Assembly (NCBI GenBank): GCA_905221605.1
Contig: CAJNDS010000123.1
Location: forward strand, 1 to 64,000
Direction of reading: 5' to 3'
DNA from: Symbiodinium natans
Taxonomy: Eukaryota > Sar > Dinophyceae > Suessiales > Symbiodiniaceae
DNA: 64,000 bases
The notes beneath the pieces were generated by a model that did no database searches, had not been told where the DNA came from, and worked only from the letters and a program-made list of their open reading frames with translations. Position 1 is the stretch's first letter. Every line of letters begins with the position of its first letter. Positions 1-12,679 of this stretch are shown here, piece by piece. Position numbers and translations under genes: made by a program.

Positions 1-141
1 CCTCGAACCGCCCCCCCTCCTGCCGAACTGAACTCACAAGTTGCCTGAACCCTTAGGCTGCCTCAACACTTGAGTAGGTTCGTTTAGGGTTTAGGGTTTA
101 GGGTTTAGGGTTTAGGGCTTAGGGCTTAGGGTTTAGGGTTG

Positions 142-432
142 CTACCCTTTACTGCCAAAGAATAGTGGACCAGCGAACGTTCTCAGACGAGACGCCTTGG
201 CCGTAAAATTGTGCCACCGACCCAATTCCACTGTGTCAAACTTCTTCTGGAAGACATCCGATGTCTTGACCCACTGCCAGATGTCAGCCTGATGCTCAAA
301 ACTGCCAAAATTCCGTGGCCTCTCATTGCCATGTCTGGTGTCAGACAGGGACTCCTGGCACGCTGTAGGGGTAAGGACCCTGAATCGCTTGATGAAAACC
401 TCAACATTCATGCTACGACGTAACCTTTTCAT
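142..432 (-). CDS. 96-codon open frame, unknown protein
   Basis: Reads SMNVEVFIKRFRVLTPTACQ, EHQADIWQWVKTSDVFQKKF and VELGRWHNFTAKASRLRTFA, then a stop. Well-mixed composition in a block free of TTTAGGG, with telomere-type tracts on the left side. An in-frame TGA stands five codons before the ATG, so this is a first or single exon. Confidence 0.55.
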   Translation of the reverse strand: MKRLRRSMNVEVFIKRFRVLTPTACQESLSDTRHGNERPRNFGSFEHQADIWQWVKTSDVFQKKFDTVELGRWHNFTAKASRLRTFAGPLFFGSKG

Positions 433-3400
433 TGCAACAGGATGTCAGGAAAGACATATTGTCTTCACTGCTTTCACATGAATTCAAGCCTTGAACAGCG
501 ACATTTCTTCGCCCTCCAAAGATACACCCCAGTTTTAAGCCCCCAAACTATCCTTCACAGGCGTCATAGGGCCCCGAAGAGCAACCCAATAAGCCCAAAA
601 CCAACCCCTCTAAGGGCAGTTACATGCTCCCTTACTTTGGGTCCTTAAAAGGGAACCCTATACAAATTAAGGGCCCATACATCAGAGCCCTTCAAAGAGG
701 GTATACGGGATCATCTTAAGGGGCCCAGTACCCTAGGAAACCCCCCCGAACCCCAACCCGAAACCCTAAACCCTAAAGCCTAAATAAATCAGCGCCAGCC
801 CTGACCCCTCCGCGGCCTTTCGGCCGGAGAGCTAGGCAGCGGACTTAACCGTGACGTGCCCTGAGCTGCTTGAAGGGTTTAGGGTTTAGGGTTTAGGGTT
901 TAGGGTTTAGGGTTGTTTAAGAGGTAACGGTATTTTGGCGCTCACAAACGCCTCCTTGCGTGGTGCCTTTGGGCCCAAAAACGCTAAAAACAAGAGTCCT
1001 TAGAGCCTAAGGAGTGGAGCTGGGTCTGCTTCTCGCGGGGCATTGCTGGCTCTATAGAGCCTCAAGGGGTTGGAGCTATAGCGTCTCTGAGTTACGGTCT
1101 TTTACCTACTCTGGGGGGCCCTGCAAATAATGTGTCGGACCCGCAATACAGGAACCCTGAAAGGTCTAATTGCAGGTCAGGTGATAGGAGTACAAGGGGA
1201 CACAAAATTGAACACCTGTTTTGCAGGTCCGTACTTTACACCCGCTTCCTGTTTTGCAAGTCGCAGGTCTCCATTGATTGATTCTGGATATCTTCTTATC
1301 CGGGGTAGTTCGAAGTTTGGTTTATATAAATACCCAGAAAGAGGCTAGAACCAATGAGAAATATAGTTAGCCTTCATACCCTACTTGGACTTGGAGATGT
1401 ATGCCTTGGGGTACTTAAAACGACTCTCCTACACGCGAACCATTCCCGAACCCAAAGCCCAACCCTAAACCCTAAACCCTAAACCCGAAAGACAATTACT
1501 AACCAGGCTTTGTATGGAGTCCTCGGCCGCTGCTCCAGAGTTCTGAAGAGATGCCGGGTGCTCGGGTCTAGGGCAGTTGTGATGGTAGCCTACTTGAAGG
1601 TTCATGGGTTTAGGGTTTAGGCTTCATGGGTGGCTAGAATAAGTATACACTAAAGAAAGATACAAGCAGCTATAGCTAGAGTTCTCCTACCTCGAACCCT
1701 CCTTGCAATTAGCCATGAAGTTCCAAGTACAAACCCTAACCTCACAAACGGAGACTTCTGCGAGGTGCTGCGAGGCCAGCCTTCCTCTGCAGCAGGGGGG
1801 ATGGTTTAGGGTTTAGGGTTTAGGGTTTAGGGCTTAGGGCTTATGGCTTAGGGGTACGTGGTTACGTTTTGTTCGCCACCCTGGGTGTGGGGTTGTTAGA
1901 TTGTAAATTCAATTCTTCTCCTCGCCCGGTCTACTTCCCCTCGCCGGGTCTACTCCTCGCCCAACACCAGTCCCTGAGTGCCCAACCCCAGAGTGTGCCT
2001 GGAGCACCCATCCCTGGAGTGCTCAACCCCAGAGTGTTCGTGGAGTCATCCCCAGAGTGTCCCTGAAATGCCCAACCTCAGATCATCTCTACGCAGAGAG
2101 GGTGGGGATGTTCGAAATAAAAAAACATTTGTTTCTGGGTGGAGGGGTTATGGGGGGGGGTGGCGGTTGCCCCCGCAAAACTGCAGGTAAGTCAGAATCG
2201 CCAACAGTGAGACTAAGACTACGATAGAACGACACAGGGCTGGCAAAGAAGGCCAGCATTCAGGTTTAGGGTTTCGGGTTTAGGGTTAGGTTGGAGAGTC
2301 AAGGGATTCAGGACGCAGGGAGCGGAAACCCCTCACCTCAACCGATAGGCAAAAGCAACTCGGCCATCCGGCAGGCAACAATCCTGCCGTTGCATGGCCC
2401 TATACCCCCGCCCCCAACCCACTACAAGAAAAGAGTCGAGCTGCAACCCCAAAACTCCTGCAGCCTTTCCTGGAATGGCCCTTTTGAAATCAAAAACAAC
2501 TCCTGAATAAGATCCTCTTCAACCCAAAACCCTAAACCTCAAGCCCCAACAAATAGAAGGGACACTAGGTCATGTCGCAAGGGCCCAAAGCGGCCCAAAG
2601 CGGTTTAGGGTTTAGGGTTTGGGGCTTAGGGTTTAGGGTTTGGTGTTTAGGGTGCTAAGCCCGAGATCTTTGACCGCAAACCCTTGAATCCTCAGCCCGG
2701 GCCCCTCGGGGTTTCAAGGTTTCGTGTTTTCAAGGTTTTAGGGCTTAGGGCTTTCAAGGTTTTTGGGGCTTCTGGGGTTTAGGGTTGCAAGATTTTAGGT
2801 CTTAGAGCTCCATGGCTTTAGGGCCCCATATCTAGTGTTTCGGTTATCGGGTTCCACGATGTTCCACGTGTACCTGATACCCTAAACCCTAAACCCTAAA
2901 CCCTAAACCCTAAACCGTGGCCACTTTTTCGGGCCCGGTCCAGGTGTGTCCTGTCGAGGAAGCCCGCAAATCCAAAAAAAACCTCAATACTCACCCCGGT
3001 ACCTTAGGATCATGCTGTATGTACCGTAAAAGAAGACTGAACAGAGTCCCGTAGTCTAGGTCTACACCCTCACCCTAAACCCTAAACCCTAAACCCTAAA
3101 CCCTAAACCCTAAACCCTAAACCCGAAGCACCACAAATCCCCAGCGCAAAACTCCATGCCTGGCTGGGCTCCGCTGGCCGGCCGGGCGCTCGGCCGGTGG
3201 CCTGCGAGCGCCAGCTGGCTTGAGGGAATCGGGGCTTTAAGGGTTTAGGGTTTAGGGTTTAGGGTTTGTTTTTTCGAGTTTTGTAGGGGGTTTTAGGTTT
3301 CAGGGCTTGGTGTTTGGAAGGCTTTCGGGGTTTAGGGGGGTTTAAGGGTGTCGGCCGGTTGAATGTGGGCGCTGGCAGCAGGCTGAAAATTTTGAGTCCA

Positions 3401-5138
3401 GGGTCATGGGGTTTTAGGGCTTAGGGTTGAAGGCGAAACCCTAAACCCTAATCCCTAAACCCTAAACCCTAGGAAACCCTGGGGGCCCAGGATTCAGGAG
3501 TTTGGGGATTTAGGGTGGAAGGCTCAGAGCGTGGGTTAGGGTTTGGGTTCGGGCTACTGGGTGCCGTACACTCTAAACGCTATCACTCAAGGGAGGCATA
3601 CGCGGACCTCTATAAGGATGTGCCCCTAAGAGGTTCCCTTAATAGACTCCTAATATGGCCCTTAACCTAAACCAACCCAAACCCCCCGAAAGGGTACAAC
3701 CTTGCGGGCCCAAGGTAAACTCCCATGAATCACCCATTAGTTTGCTGCTTGTTAGGGTTTAGGGTTTAGGGTTTAGGGTTTAGGTTTAGGCCAGAGTAGA
3801 CCCAGGGAGTAACCTAGGAATAAAAGGGTGCCCGTGTTGGTTCAAGGGGGCGTATAAGGGAACACAAAAACACGTTTTTGAATAAGAGCCTCCTCTGGTC
3901 CTAGTAGAAGACCTAGAAGCAAAAAGGGGCACAAGGGCACCACTGGGCCGCCAACCTGAAACCCTTCAAACCCTTCAAACCCTAAACCCTAAATCATTAA
4001 AGGGCAGTTCGGTTCAGTGGGTTCAAGGGAACCGGGGGGTTGGGGGCGGGGGTCTTGCGCTTTTTGGGGCTTGGGCATGCGGGGGGGGGGGGCAGGGGCG
4101 CGGGGAGCCTGCTTGAAAGAAGTTGTGGGGCAATTCGGGTTTAGGGTTTAGGGCAAGTCGAGTTTAGGGTTTAGGGCAACTCGAGTTCAGGGTTTAGGGT
4201 TAAGGGCTTAGAGGGCTTAGGGCTTGGCGCTTAGCTAAACACGCTTCCGCCCAAACCTCTCCCCTGAGGCCCGCACACTGACAGCCCACCCCGGACATCT
4301 GCGATGGTGGCCGCCCGGCGCTTGGGGGCATCCTCAGGGCTCACCGTTCCTTTTTTCGGGGTTCAGGGCCGTTTGGGGTCTGGGTTTAGGGTTTTAGGGT
4401 TTTAGGGCTTTAGGGCTTTAGGGCTTTAGGGTTTTAGGGTTTTAGGGTTTTAGGGTTTTAGGGTTTTAGGGTTTAGGGTTTAGGGTTGAGGGTTGAGGGT
4501 TGAGGGTTAGGGTTTAGGGTACTTTTTTAGGGGCTTTTGGTGGGCTTCGGGCTTTAGGGTGTTGCTGTTTGTGTTGCAGGAGGGTCTTAGGGCTCGAGTG
4601 CTTCTAGGATTGAGGGATTACCCTTGTGGGGTAAGAGGGGTTAAGAGTTGAGAGTTTACAAGGCTGAGGATAGGCCCCGTGCACCCCGAGGTTTAGGGAC
4701 TATAGGGACTTTAGGGGTTTTAGGGACTTTAAACCCTAATCCCCAAACCCTACTCATGATTTAGAGGGCTCTGGGCCTCAAAACCAGATCCCCCAACTGC
4801 AAGACCCACCTTCAGAATGAACCCAAGAGCCTAATTCATTGACAATAAGTGCAGAGCAACCTCCTTCAACAAAAACCCTTAGAAACAAGCCTTAAGTAAC
4901 CCTCAAAGCAACGTTGCAAGAACTATCATATGAGGAGCATGATCTTGGATCCTTCCTCTAAGGGTCCATGTACCTAAATAGGTTGTACTTGGGCCTTAAA
5001 GTACCTCTTATACAGGGACTTTTGGGCCAAAGTACACAATATTGTGGTACATGGACCCTATAGACCCGCAACCCTAAACCCTAAACACTAAACCCTAAAC
5101 ACTAAACCCTAAACCCTAAATTGGTTATAAGGGTGCCC
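433..5138. repeat. Repeat-dominated tract, no convincing exon
   Basis: TTTAGGG and CCCTAAA blocks alternate every 100-400 bp with degenerate G/T-rich or C/A-rich sequence. The only notable open stretch is a + frame at about 990-1280 (KEWSWVCFSRGIAGSI...), too weak to call. One family E element lies at 3795-3910. Confidence 0.7.
3795..3910 (+). mobile_element. Family E inverted-repeat element
   Basis: GTAGACCCAGGGAGTAACC ... CCTCCTCTGGTCCTAGTAG with AAGGGTGCCC and AAGGGAACAC inside. Confidence 0.6.
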
Positions 5139-5290
5139 AGTCATGTCAAGATGCACGGGACTTCGCCGTCCTCTTGGCCGCAAAGGTCAGCGGAGGAGGG
5201 TGTGCTCAGCCCCAAACCCGAGACGTTTCGGCTTAGAGTTTCCCTAGCCCCCGCGCATACCTAGTATTTTGCAGCTTGTACTCGTTTTTA

Positions 5291-5413
5291 GGTGCTGGAT
5301 ATGTTTAAGCAGGGAGTTCGAGTTCTCGTATGCTTCCGGATTTCGCGGGGCAAAGAGGCACCAAAACTCCGCAACGCCCTCCTCAGCACGCTTAAAGCAC
5401 ATGCCGGCAAACC
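5291..5413 (+). CDS. Candidate exon, unknown
   Basis: Acceptor GTTTTTAG|GTG, then LDMFKQGVRVLVCFRISRGK and EAPKLRNALLSTLKAHAG. Possible companion exons on the same strand lie at 5139-5215 (DARDFAVLLAAKVSGGG) and 5594-5632 (TTGCAG|...ACAG|GTGCGA). Confidence 0.5.
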
Positions 5414-6827
5414 CCAGTCCTCAAAGCCAACTCTCAAATCCCCGAACCCTGAACTCAAGCCCTTACACCCATAAGCCCGAAACCCTAAGCAACCCTACAC
5501 CCAACGCCCTAAACCCTAAACCCTAAACCCTAAACCCTTGGAACCCTAAACCCTTGGAACCCTAAACCCTTGGAACCCGGAGAGTTGCAGGTTGCATTGC
5601 ATGGCCACAGGGCGACGGTACCGGTACAGGTGCGAACTCTGCAACCCTACACCCTAAACCTTTAAAGAGTTTTAGGGTTTAGGGTTTAGGGTTTAGGGCC
5701 CCGGAAAAACCCCTTCTACACTCTTTACAAATTCCTTAGGAGAGGACAGTATACAACCCAAGGGCCCCAGACTTCAGAACCTTTAAAGAAGGTAAAGGGA
5801 CCATATCACGGGACCTTAGCTTGGCTGCTCTTAGCAAGGGTAGCAAAAAATTGCCTTCTTAAGAAACCCAATAAACCCAAAAAGGCTAAATATGTAAAGT
5901 TACTGTAAAGCACCACGAAGTTAGGGTTTAGGTTAACTACCCTTTTAAACGGTGCCATGATCATCATGGCGGTTCTTGTATTACTATTGCCAATTGGAAG
6001 ACTGGTACGTCGCTTGGGTTCTACGTCAGAGGGGTCTTAGGGGTGTAAAGGTGCAGGGTCTAGGGCTGAACAGTTGGGGTACATTGGGCCAAAGGTGTTC
6101 CTACATGAGGATTTTTAAACGACGACCCCTTGCAGAGGAGTTGATGTGAACTCTGTGCCCGTTTGCTTCCCAATAAGCTATGAAGACTAGAGGAAAGAAA
6201 GCTAACTAACCCAGGACCAACTTCTAAAATCGAAGCCCTAAACCCTGAACCCTAAGTACAAGCTCTAGCCCTAAACCCCTAAACCTCACAATGCTCGCAA
6301 TTCTGACCTCATGCCCATGATCATTGTTCCGCTACTGTGAAGTCCCGGGTCCTGAATTCACAGGGTCTTGGGGGCTTCTCTTGGAGAAAGCGAACTCCTA
6401 CGTGTCTAAACAACGCCCTCAAATACTTGTGGTTTAGGGTTTAGGGTTTAGGGTCAACCCGTCGCCCCTGAAACAAAAAAACCAACATGGCCACAGCAAA
6501 ACAGCCATCATCGGACAAGAAAGCAATTAAGTTAGGTCGTGTCTTGCATTTTGTGGGTGGGAGGGATAATGGTATATGGCTAGGATGGTCCTCACAAGCC
6601 TCTTAAAAAATCCGAGATATAGTCCTCTTAAACCCACTAAGGGAAACATAAAATATCACCAGGACCTACCTAGATGGTGGTCGGGGAACCCTAAACCCTA
6701 AACCCTAAACCCTAAACCGTAAACCCCATAACCCCATAACCCCATAACCCCATAAACTCATAAACCCTAAACCCTAAAACCCTAAACCCTAAACCCTAAA
6801 ACCCTAAACCCTAAAACCCTGAACGAC

Positions 6828-6915
6828 AGTCCTGGGACTTGCCGCATTGCTGTCGTTGTGCTCGGGCTCCTTTCCTCGGGCGCGCAAGGAAATTTGGAGG
6901 ATGAGGCTTGTCAGG
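6828..6915 (+). CDS. Candidate exon
   Basis: Reads GTCRIAVVVLGLLSSGAQGN then LEDEACQ; a hydrophobic run followed by an acidic end. A nearby + island at 7213-7262 (SSCVAKAPESSWQGCTQ) could follow it. Weak, single-island evidence. Confidence 0.35.
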
Positions 6916-7433
6916 GTTGAGTTGCGGCTTCTCAGGGTTTAGGGTTTAGGGATAGGTTTTTGGGTTTCAAGCTGGAAGCTCTTAGCCCTGAAGGGAGACG
7001 TGTGGGGTACAGCATCCAGAGTTTTGAGGTTTAAGTTAAGAGGCTTAGGGGCTTAGGTGTAGAGTGGGTGCTTAGAGGGATCTGATAATAGGTCCTTGTG
7101 AGGTTCTTATAAGTTCTTATGGCCCAGATGCTTAGAGTGTAGGGTTTGGGGTTGAGGATTTCCCCGAAGGTTTCCCCACAACTCTCTACAAACTAAACAA
7201 ACTAAAACCACACTCAGACTCTTCTTGCGTGGCCAAGGCACCCGAGTCGTCCTGGCAGGGCTGTACACAGTTGCCACTCCCTAAGCCCTAAGCCCCTAAA
7301 CCCCTAAAGCCCTAGACCCCTAGAGCCCTAAACCCTTGAACCCCTAAAGCCCTGAACCCCTAAACCCCTAAACCCCTACACTCCTAAACCCCTAAACTCC
7401 TTCCTTTTGGTTGAGGGCGCTGGGTTCAGTAAA

Positions 7434-7492
7434 CCCTAGACCCTAGACCCTAGACCCTAGACCCTAGACCCTAGACCCTAGACCCTAGACCC
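7434..7492 (+). repeat. Variant telomere array CCCTAGA
   Basis: Eight or more CCCTAGA units in a row. Other homogeneous variants: CCCTAAG at 8570-8630 and 13418-13470, GGGTTGA at 31506-31560, TTGAGGGG at 63377-63456, AAGGGGTT at 61288-61410. Confidence 0.9.
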
Positions 7493-8420
7493 TAAACTTT
7501 AAACCTTAAACCCTAAACCCTAAACCGTTTTCAGGTCCAGCCTCAAGGTTTCGAGGATGAGGCTTAGGGCTGCAGGATCTTGGGCTGGTCAGTTCTCAGA
7601 ATGATCTGGGTCCCTTTTTTGGGGTTTAGGGTTTAGGGTTTAGGGTTTAGGATAAGAGGGGCACCCGCCTTCTAATAAGGACCCCCAACATGGGACCCAA
7701 CATGGGACCCTCATATTTTAGAGAGGCTACCCATCTAAGTGCCAGTAGTTGGAGAAAAAGGTTGGCCCTGAAACCCTGAGGCACGACAAAAAAACACCAA
7801 TCCCTCGACCCCGTGCCCGGAAACCTATGCAGGGGTTTTCCGGGTTTAAAGTTTAGGGTTGCCCTAAATCCTAAATCCTAAACCCTAAACCGGCCCTCAA
7901 GCCATGAAGCGCCCCTAAACCCCATACCTCAAAGCCCTAAAGCCGCGGAAAGCCTTCCAACGCCCGAACCCGAAAAGCCTCGCGTCCAACACGCCCCACA
8001 CACCCACTGCCGGAACCTCCAAACCTTCCTCGAGGGGCCAAGGACTCTTGTAGGGTGTAGGGCTGAGGGTTAAGGATTTAGATTTTAGGGGTTTATGCTT
8101 TGGGGGGAGGGGGGGGGGGGGAAGAGGAAAAACGACCATGCCATACTGAGGTTTGGGGCTTAGGGTTTTGGGTCTATAGGGTTATAGGGTTATAGGGTTT
8201 AGGGTTTAGGGTTTAGGGTTTGTTTAGGGTTTAGGGTTTAGGGTTTAGGGTTGCCCCAACCTCTGAACCCTGAACCCTGAACGATGCCATGAGTACCCTA
8301 TATGCCCTTGAGGAAGGGAAGAGACCTCAGCTGTTGGCGTCATGTCCCCTGTTCTAAACCCTAAACCCTAAGCCCTAAACCCTAAACCCGAAACCCTAAA
8401 CCCTAAACCCCTGTTTGCAG

Positions 8421-8484
8421 GAGCACCAGCCATGTCCGGCTTGGGCCGCTTTTTGAAAGGCAAGACAAGGGAGTTCCCCGGCAG
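8421..8484 (+). CDS. Candidate exon
   Basis: Acceptor CTGTTTGCAG, then APAMSGLGRFLKGKTREFPG. The donor is unclear (GGCAG|GGGC). Confidence 0.4.
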
Positions 8485-8645
8485 GGGCAACCCTAAATCC
8501 TCAACCCCAACACCCTAAAACCTAACCCTGAAACTTAAACCCTAAACCCTAAACCCTAAACCCTAAACCCTAAGCCCTAAGCCCTAAGCCCTAAGCCCTA
8601 TGCCCTAAGCCCTAAGCCCTAAGCCCGAAGCCCTACACCCTAAAC

Positions 8646-8762
8646 CGAATCACAAGCCTCATCCGTCGTAGAAGAGCTGCAGCGCAGTGGATCTCGCGGG
8701 CCATCGCCCGGTGGCTTCAACTGAACCTGTCATGCTCTACCCACATTGGAGACAACAACTAA
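8646..8762 (+). CDS. Candidate terminal exon
   Basis: An open stretch to a TAA reads SLIRRRRAAAQWISRAIARW then LQLNLSCSTHIGDNN. A second + frame (SSVVEELQRSGSRGPSPGG) is open over part of it. Confidence 0.4.
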   Translation, partial: RITSLIRRRRAAAQWISRAIARWLQLNLSCSTHIGDNN

Positions 8763-9216
8763 GCAATAGGGTTTAGGGTTTAGGGCTTCGGGTTTTAGGG
8801 TTTCGGGGTTAGGGTTTAGGATTTGGGTCTTAGGTTTTAGGAGTTTAGGTTCATGGTTAGGGTTTAAGTTTCAGGTTTCGGGTTTAGGGTGTAGGGTGCA
8901 ATGGGGCCCCACTAACCCTTCCTTTACGACTACACCATCAACTACATAGAGCTCCTTCGTATAGGCATCTTCCCGAAACGTGGACTTCTTTGGCTCTCAG
9001 GAGGCTGAATAGGATCCCAAGGGAGCTTCGCAAGGAACCCTACCCAGAAGAAACCGGAACATGGCCAAGTAGGCTTTTCAATTGAACCCATCCCCCAGGG
9101 CCCCTTTACAAAGGGATACTACGAGGAAACAGGTTTGGAGGGTCCCTCATCTCCTCCCGGGGACCCCCGAGCCCTTATTCTGAGGGTTCGATTGTGGGGG
9201 TGCCTCTCAGCGCTGA

Positions 9217-9333
9217 ACCCTCACACTGGGCCCCAAACCCTCTGCTTTATCAGCGAGGTGGTTCGCCTCGGTTTCGGGCTCTTCGGTGTATGAGACCGTC
9301 ATTGTAACAAACCTGAATCCGAGGAGCTTGCAG
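9217..9333 (+). CDS. Candidate exon
   Basis: Reads SALSARWFASVSGSSVYETV then IVTNLNPRSLQ. A shifted frame after CCTCTCAG| (LCFISEVVRLGFGLFG) competes, so coding is likely but the frame is not settled. Confidence 0.4.
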
Positions 9334-10976
9334 GGTTAAGGGCTTAGGCGTTAGGGCCGAGGGTTTTGGCTTAGGGCTCAGGGTTTAGAGCTTGGGGGGC
9401 GGGGTAGGGTTTTGAGGGTTTAACTATTATAGGACTTGAGGGTAACTTATTCGGGCTTTCCGGGGATCTGGGCTTTGGGGTGCAGTGGGCCAAACGCCTC
9501 CTTGCGCTCGCGCGGCGGACTCGGCGGACTCGGCGGTGCAACACCATCAGCGGTCGTGTACCTCGGCTTTTTGCCCGCTGGTTCTTGGGAATTAGGGCCC
9601 TAGATATGCCCGTTAAGGCATTATATAGAATACCTCATTCCCTCAATCCCTGCTAAGAATCAGCCAGTTTTGGGAGTTTAAGGGCTTTGTCTCTTCGTGG
9701 TTTAGGGCTTGGGGCCCTTCCAGACCGTCTTAAGGTGCGTAGGGGGGGGCGGGGGGGGGCTTAGGGCATAATCTTATAAACCCAAAAAACACTAATATGT
9801 ACCCGATGTCTTCCTGGATATATATATATATATACACACACACCGGAAGGGGGGAAAGCACACAAAAAACGCAAGGCTGCCAAACGGCGACCGCCCACCA
9901 CTCGGCCGGGAGGTTCTCGGCATGGCGTCGGAACTGTCGGGGTTTACGGTTTAGGGCTCTTGTGGGGTTTAGGGTTTAGGGTTTAGGGTTTAGGGTTTAG
10001 GGTTTAGGGTTTAGGGTTTAGGGTCAGAAGGAGGGCAACTCAAACTACAACCCTGCTGAGAGCTTGCCCCTACCTATACATGCATACCTACCCACGAACT
10101 AAAACGAACCTTCAGGCCTACACCCTAAAACCCTCAAGCCTACAATGAAACCCTAAAATCCCACAGCGCAGAAGCCTCGATCCAGAGCCACTTTACAGCT
10201 CACCGGCAGAAGACTGTAGAGGCGGCGGGTTAGGAGAAGCCCTGTGCTTCCTGCTTTGTGTGTTGGGAGTGGGAGGGGTAGTGCGTAGGGTTGAGGGTGT
10301 AGGGTTTTAGGGCACAGGGTGCATGCTTCGTTGAGTGCTTAGGCTTAGGGCTTTAACATGTGTGCTCGTAGTTTCAGCTGCTCGTGCACCTCCGCCATGG
10401 TGGTGGGAAGAAAGTCTCGCGCTACAGCCCGGAAACCGCAAAAAAAAAACCTCACCCATGCAAACCCTGAACCCTAAACCCACCACCAACAATCAACCGC
10501 GCAACAAAGCCAATACCCTCATGAAACCTGAATTCGTACTCACAACCCATGGGCTCCAATTAACTGATGTTGTTCTTGTTCCAGCGACAAGGGTACGTAC
10601 TCTTCTTCGGTTGGTTAGTTTAGGAAGGGAAGCCAAAATAAAAAAGGAGTAAAATTGTACGCTGAGCTGCCCTAAACCCTCAATCCTAAAACTTAAGACT
10701 CCAAAGTACAACGGGCGTCCCAGGGGTGATAGTCCATGCTTGTGCCTTGAGAGTATGTAGGCCCTGTTACAGGGCATGAACCTTAAACCCTAACCCCTAA
10801 CCCCCCCCCCCCCCCCCCGGGCTTAGAGTGTATAGGGTCCTGGCTTTAAGCCCCTCCCATTTTGACCCCTACACCCCAAGCCCTGTCAAATCAAACCCTA
10901 AACGCTGGCCCCTAAACCCTGAAACCTTAACCCTGAACCCTCAACCCTAAACCCTGAAAACCTTAACCCTGAACGG

Positions 10977-11078
10977 GAACGCAAAGAAGACTGTGTCAGC
11001 TTCTCCGCGCGAGCAAAGGCTGTCTACCCGCCGCGAGCACGGGCGTTGTTAAACGTTTTGGCCATGGGAGGGAGCTGA
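10977..11078 (+). CDS. Candidate terminal exon
   Basis: ERKEDCVSFSARAKAVYPPR then ARALLNVLAMGGS-TGA. It directly precedes the family C element at 11116. Confidence 0.45.
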   Translation, partial: ERKEDCVSFSARAKAVYPPRARALLNVLAMGGS

Positions 11079-11115
11079 GATGGCATTTTTGGGGTTCAGG
11101 GTCATGGGTTGCGAT

Positions 11116-11200
11116 GTTCCCCCTTATACTAACAGTCCTTAGTAGGGATTACTAAAGGGTACTGTAATCCCGATTAAGGACTGTTAGTATAAGGGGGAAC
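11116..11200 (+). mobile_element. MITE family C, copy 1
   Basis: Near-perfect hairpin with arms GTTCCCCCTTATACTAACAG and inverse, followed by TCCTTA...TAAGGA. About 85 bp. Confidence 0.8.
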
Positions 11201-11225
11201 ACCCCAAGGTTTGGGGTCTAGCGTG

Positions 11226-11414
11226 TCAGGCCCATGATTTAAACCGCCCAGGCTGTACTGGTGCTTCACGTTGGAAGGATGAAATGCGCCCAAAGACTAT
11301 GCAGAACCGCCCGTAATAATTAACAGCAGAAAAAACAGACAATGAACAATAAAACCAAACCCCATAACTCATTGTCAGTCTCGAGTATGCATCCTCCGCG
11401 TTGCTCAAGCCCTA
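11226..11414 (-). CDS. Terminal exon with a membrane-like segment
   Basis: Acceptor GTGTCTCTAG|GGC, then SNAEDAYSRLTMSYGVWFYC, a hydrophobic run (SLSVFSAVNYYGRFCIVF) and QREAPVQPGRFKSWA-TGA. One transmembrane helix is plausible. It lies right of a family C element. Confidence 0.55.
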
Positions 11415-12384
11415 GAGACACCCTAAGCCTGTTAAGTTTTTAGGGCTAACCCCTGAAAACAAATCCCCTCGTGTAGTCTAAGGATAGCGACATGTTCCAG
11501 ACGTTTTCTTGATCGGGGAATCCTGAACACCAACACCCATCATCCCCAAACCTTACTTACAAACCCTAAACCCTAACGAACCCCAAACCTTAAATTGCTG
11601 GCCCTCAACCCTAAACACTACACCTTGATTACAACCCCTAAGCCCGAAACCCTCTAAGGAGCCATACAAAGGGAACAATCTAGGGACCAGCAAGATTACC
11701 CTAAACCCTAAACCCTAAACCCCCTAAGCCCCCTAAGCCCCCTAAGTCCCCTAGGCCCCCTAAACCCCCTAAGCCCCCTAAGTCCCCTAAGCCTAAGTCC
11801 CCTAAGTACCCCAAGTACCCTAAGTAGCCCTAAGTAGCCCTAAGCCCTAAACTACGGTTTAGTGGTGCAGGTTTTTAGGCCTCAGGGGGTCCAGGTCGGA
11901 GGGCCGGGCCCTAAAGGACTCCGCGCGCGCCAGCGACCCCGACCCCCAGCAACCCGATAAAAAACCCTATGAAAATGTTATAAGAACCCTAAAAAAGCCC
12001 ACGAAAACGCCATGAGAACCCCACAAATCCTGCAAAAAGCTATCAACCCTAAAAGACCAGAAAGCTCTATAAAAAGCCCAAACCCTAAAACCCTAAACCC
12101 AAGTCACACCCCGAACCGTTTCTGGAGCGTTTAGGGTTTAGGGTTTACGGTTTAAGGTTTAGGGTTCCCTTCCATAGCGCCTTGCTTCAACTGGGGGCGA
12201 CGGGGGTTGTTTTGCTTTCAGGGACCCTTCAAGGGCCCCCGGTGTTTTAGAGTTTAGCAACCCTATAAACCCTAAACCCTAAACCCTAAACCCTAAACCC
12301 TAAACCCTAAACCCTAAACCCTAAACCCTGACCTTAAACCATAAAACCTCTAGACACAAAAAGGGTGTAGGGTTTAGGGTTAGG

Positions 12385-12675
12385 GCTTAGAGCAAAACGG
12401 GCCCAAGAATTTCAACAACCCCCCTGCCCCCTCCCCAACTGGCAAACAATTGATCGCAACCTGCTGTCCGGCAAGAGTGGAGGATTTAGGATTTAGGGTT
12501 TAGGATTAGGATTCCGGGTTTAGGGTTTAGGATTTAGGGGTATTAGGGTTTAGGTCAAAGTCCTATGCTTGTAGAGAGGCAGCACCACCCCATTTCGCCG
12601 GCAACGGGTGCCAATTCTGAAACGGGGGTTCACGGATCGAGGACTGCTGCGGGCCATGGGGCCACGAAGTTCAGA
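12385..12675 (+). CDS. Two candidate exons (12385-12480 and 12568-12675)
   Basis: After GGCTTAG| comes EQNGPKNFNNPPAPSPTGKQ then LIATCCPARVED; after GCTTGTAG| comes RQHHPISPATGANSETGVHG then SRTAAGHGATK. TTTAGGG-type repeats separate them. Phase was not resolved. Confidence 0.35.
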
Positions 12676-12679
12676 TCTA

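Noticed and set aside
1-5138. True chromosome end (subtelomere)
   Set aside because: Telomere tracts occur in both orientations over the whole 64 kb, and no terminal array is present.
9500-9650. Exon on +
   Set aside because: All three + frames are open over most of the island; no basis to choose.
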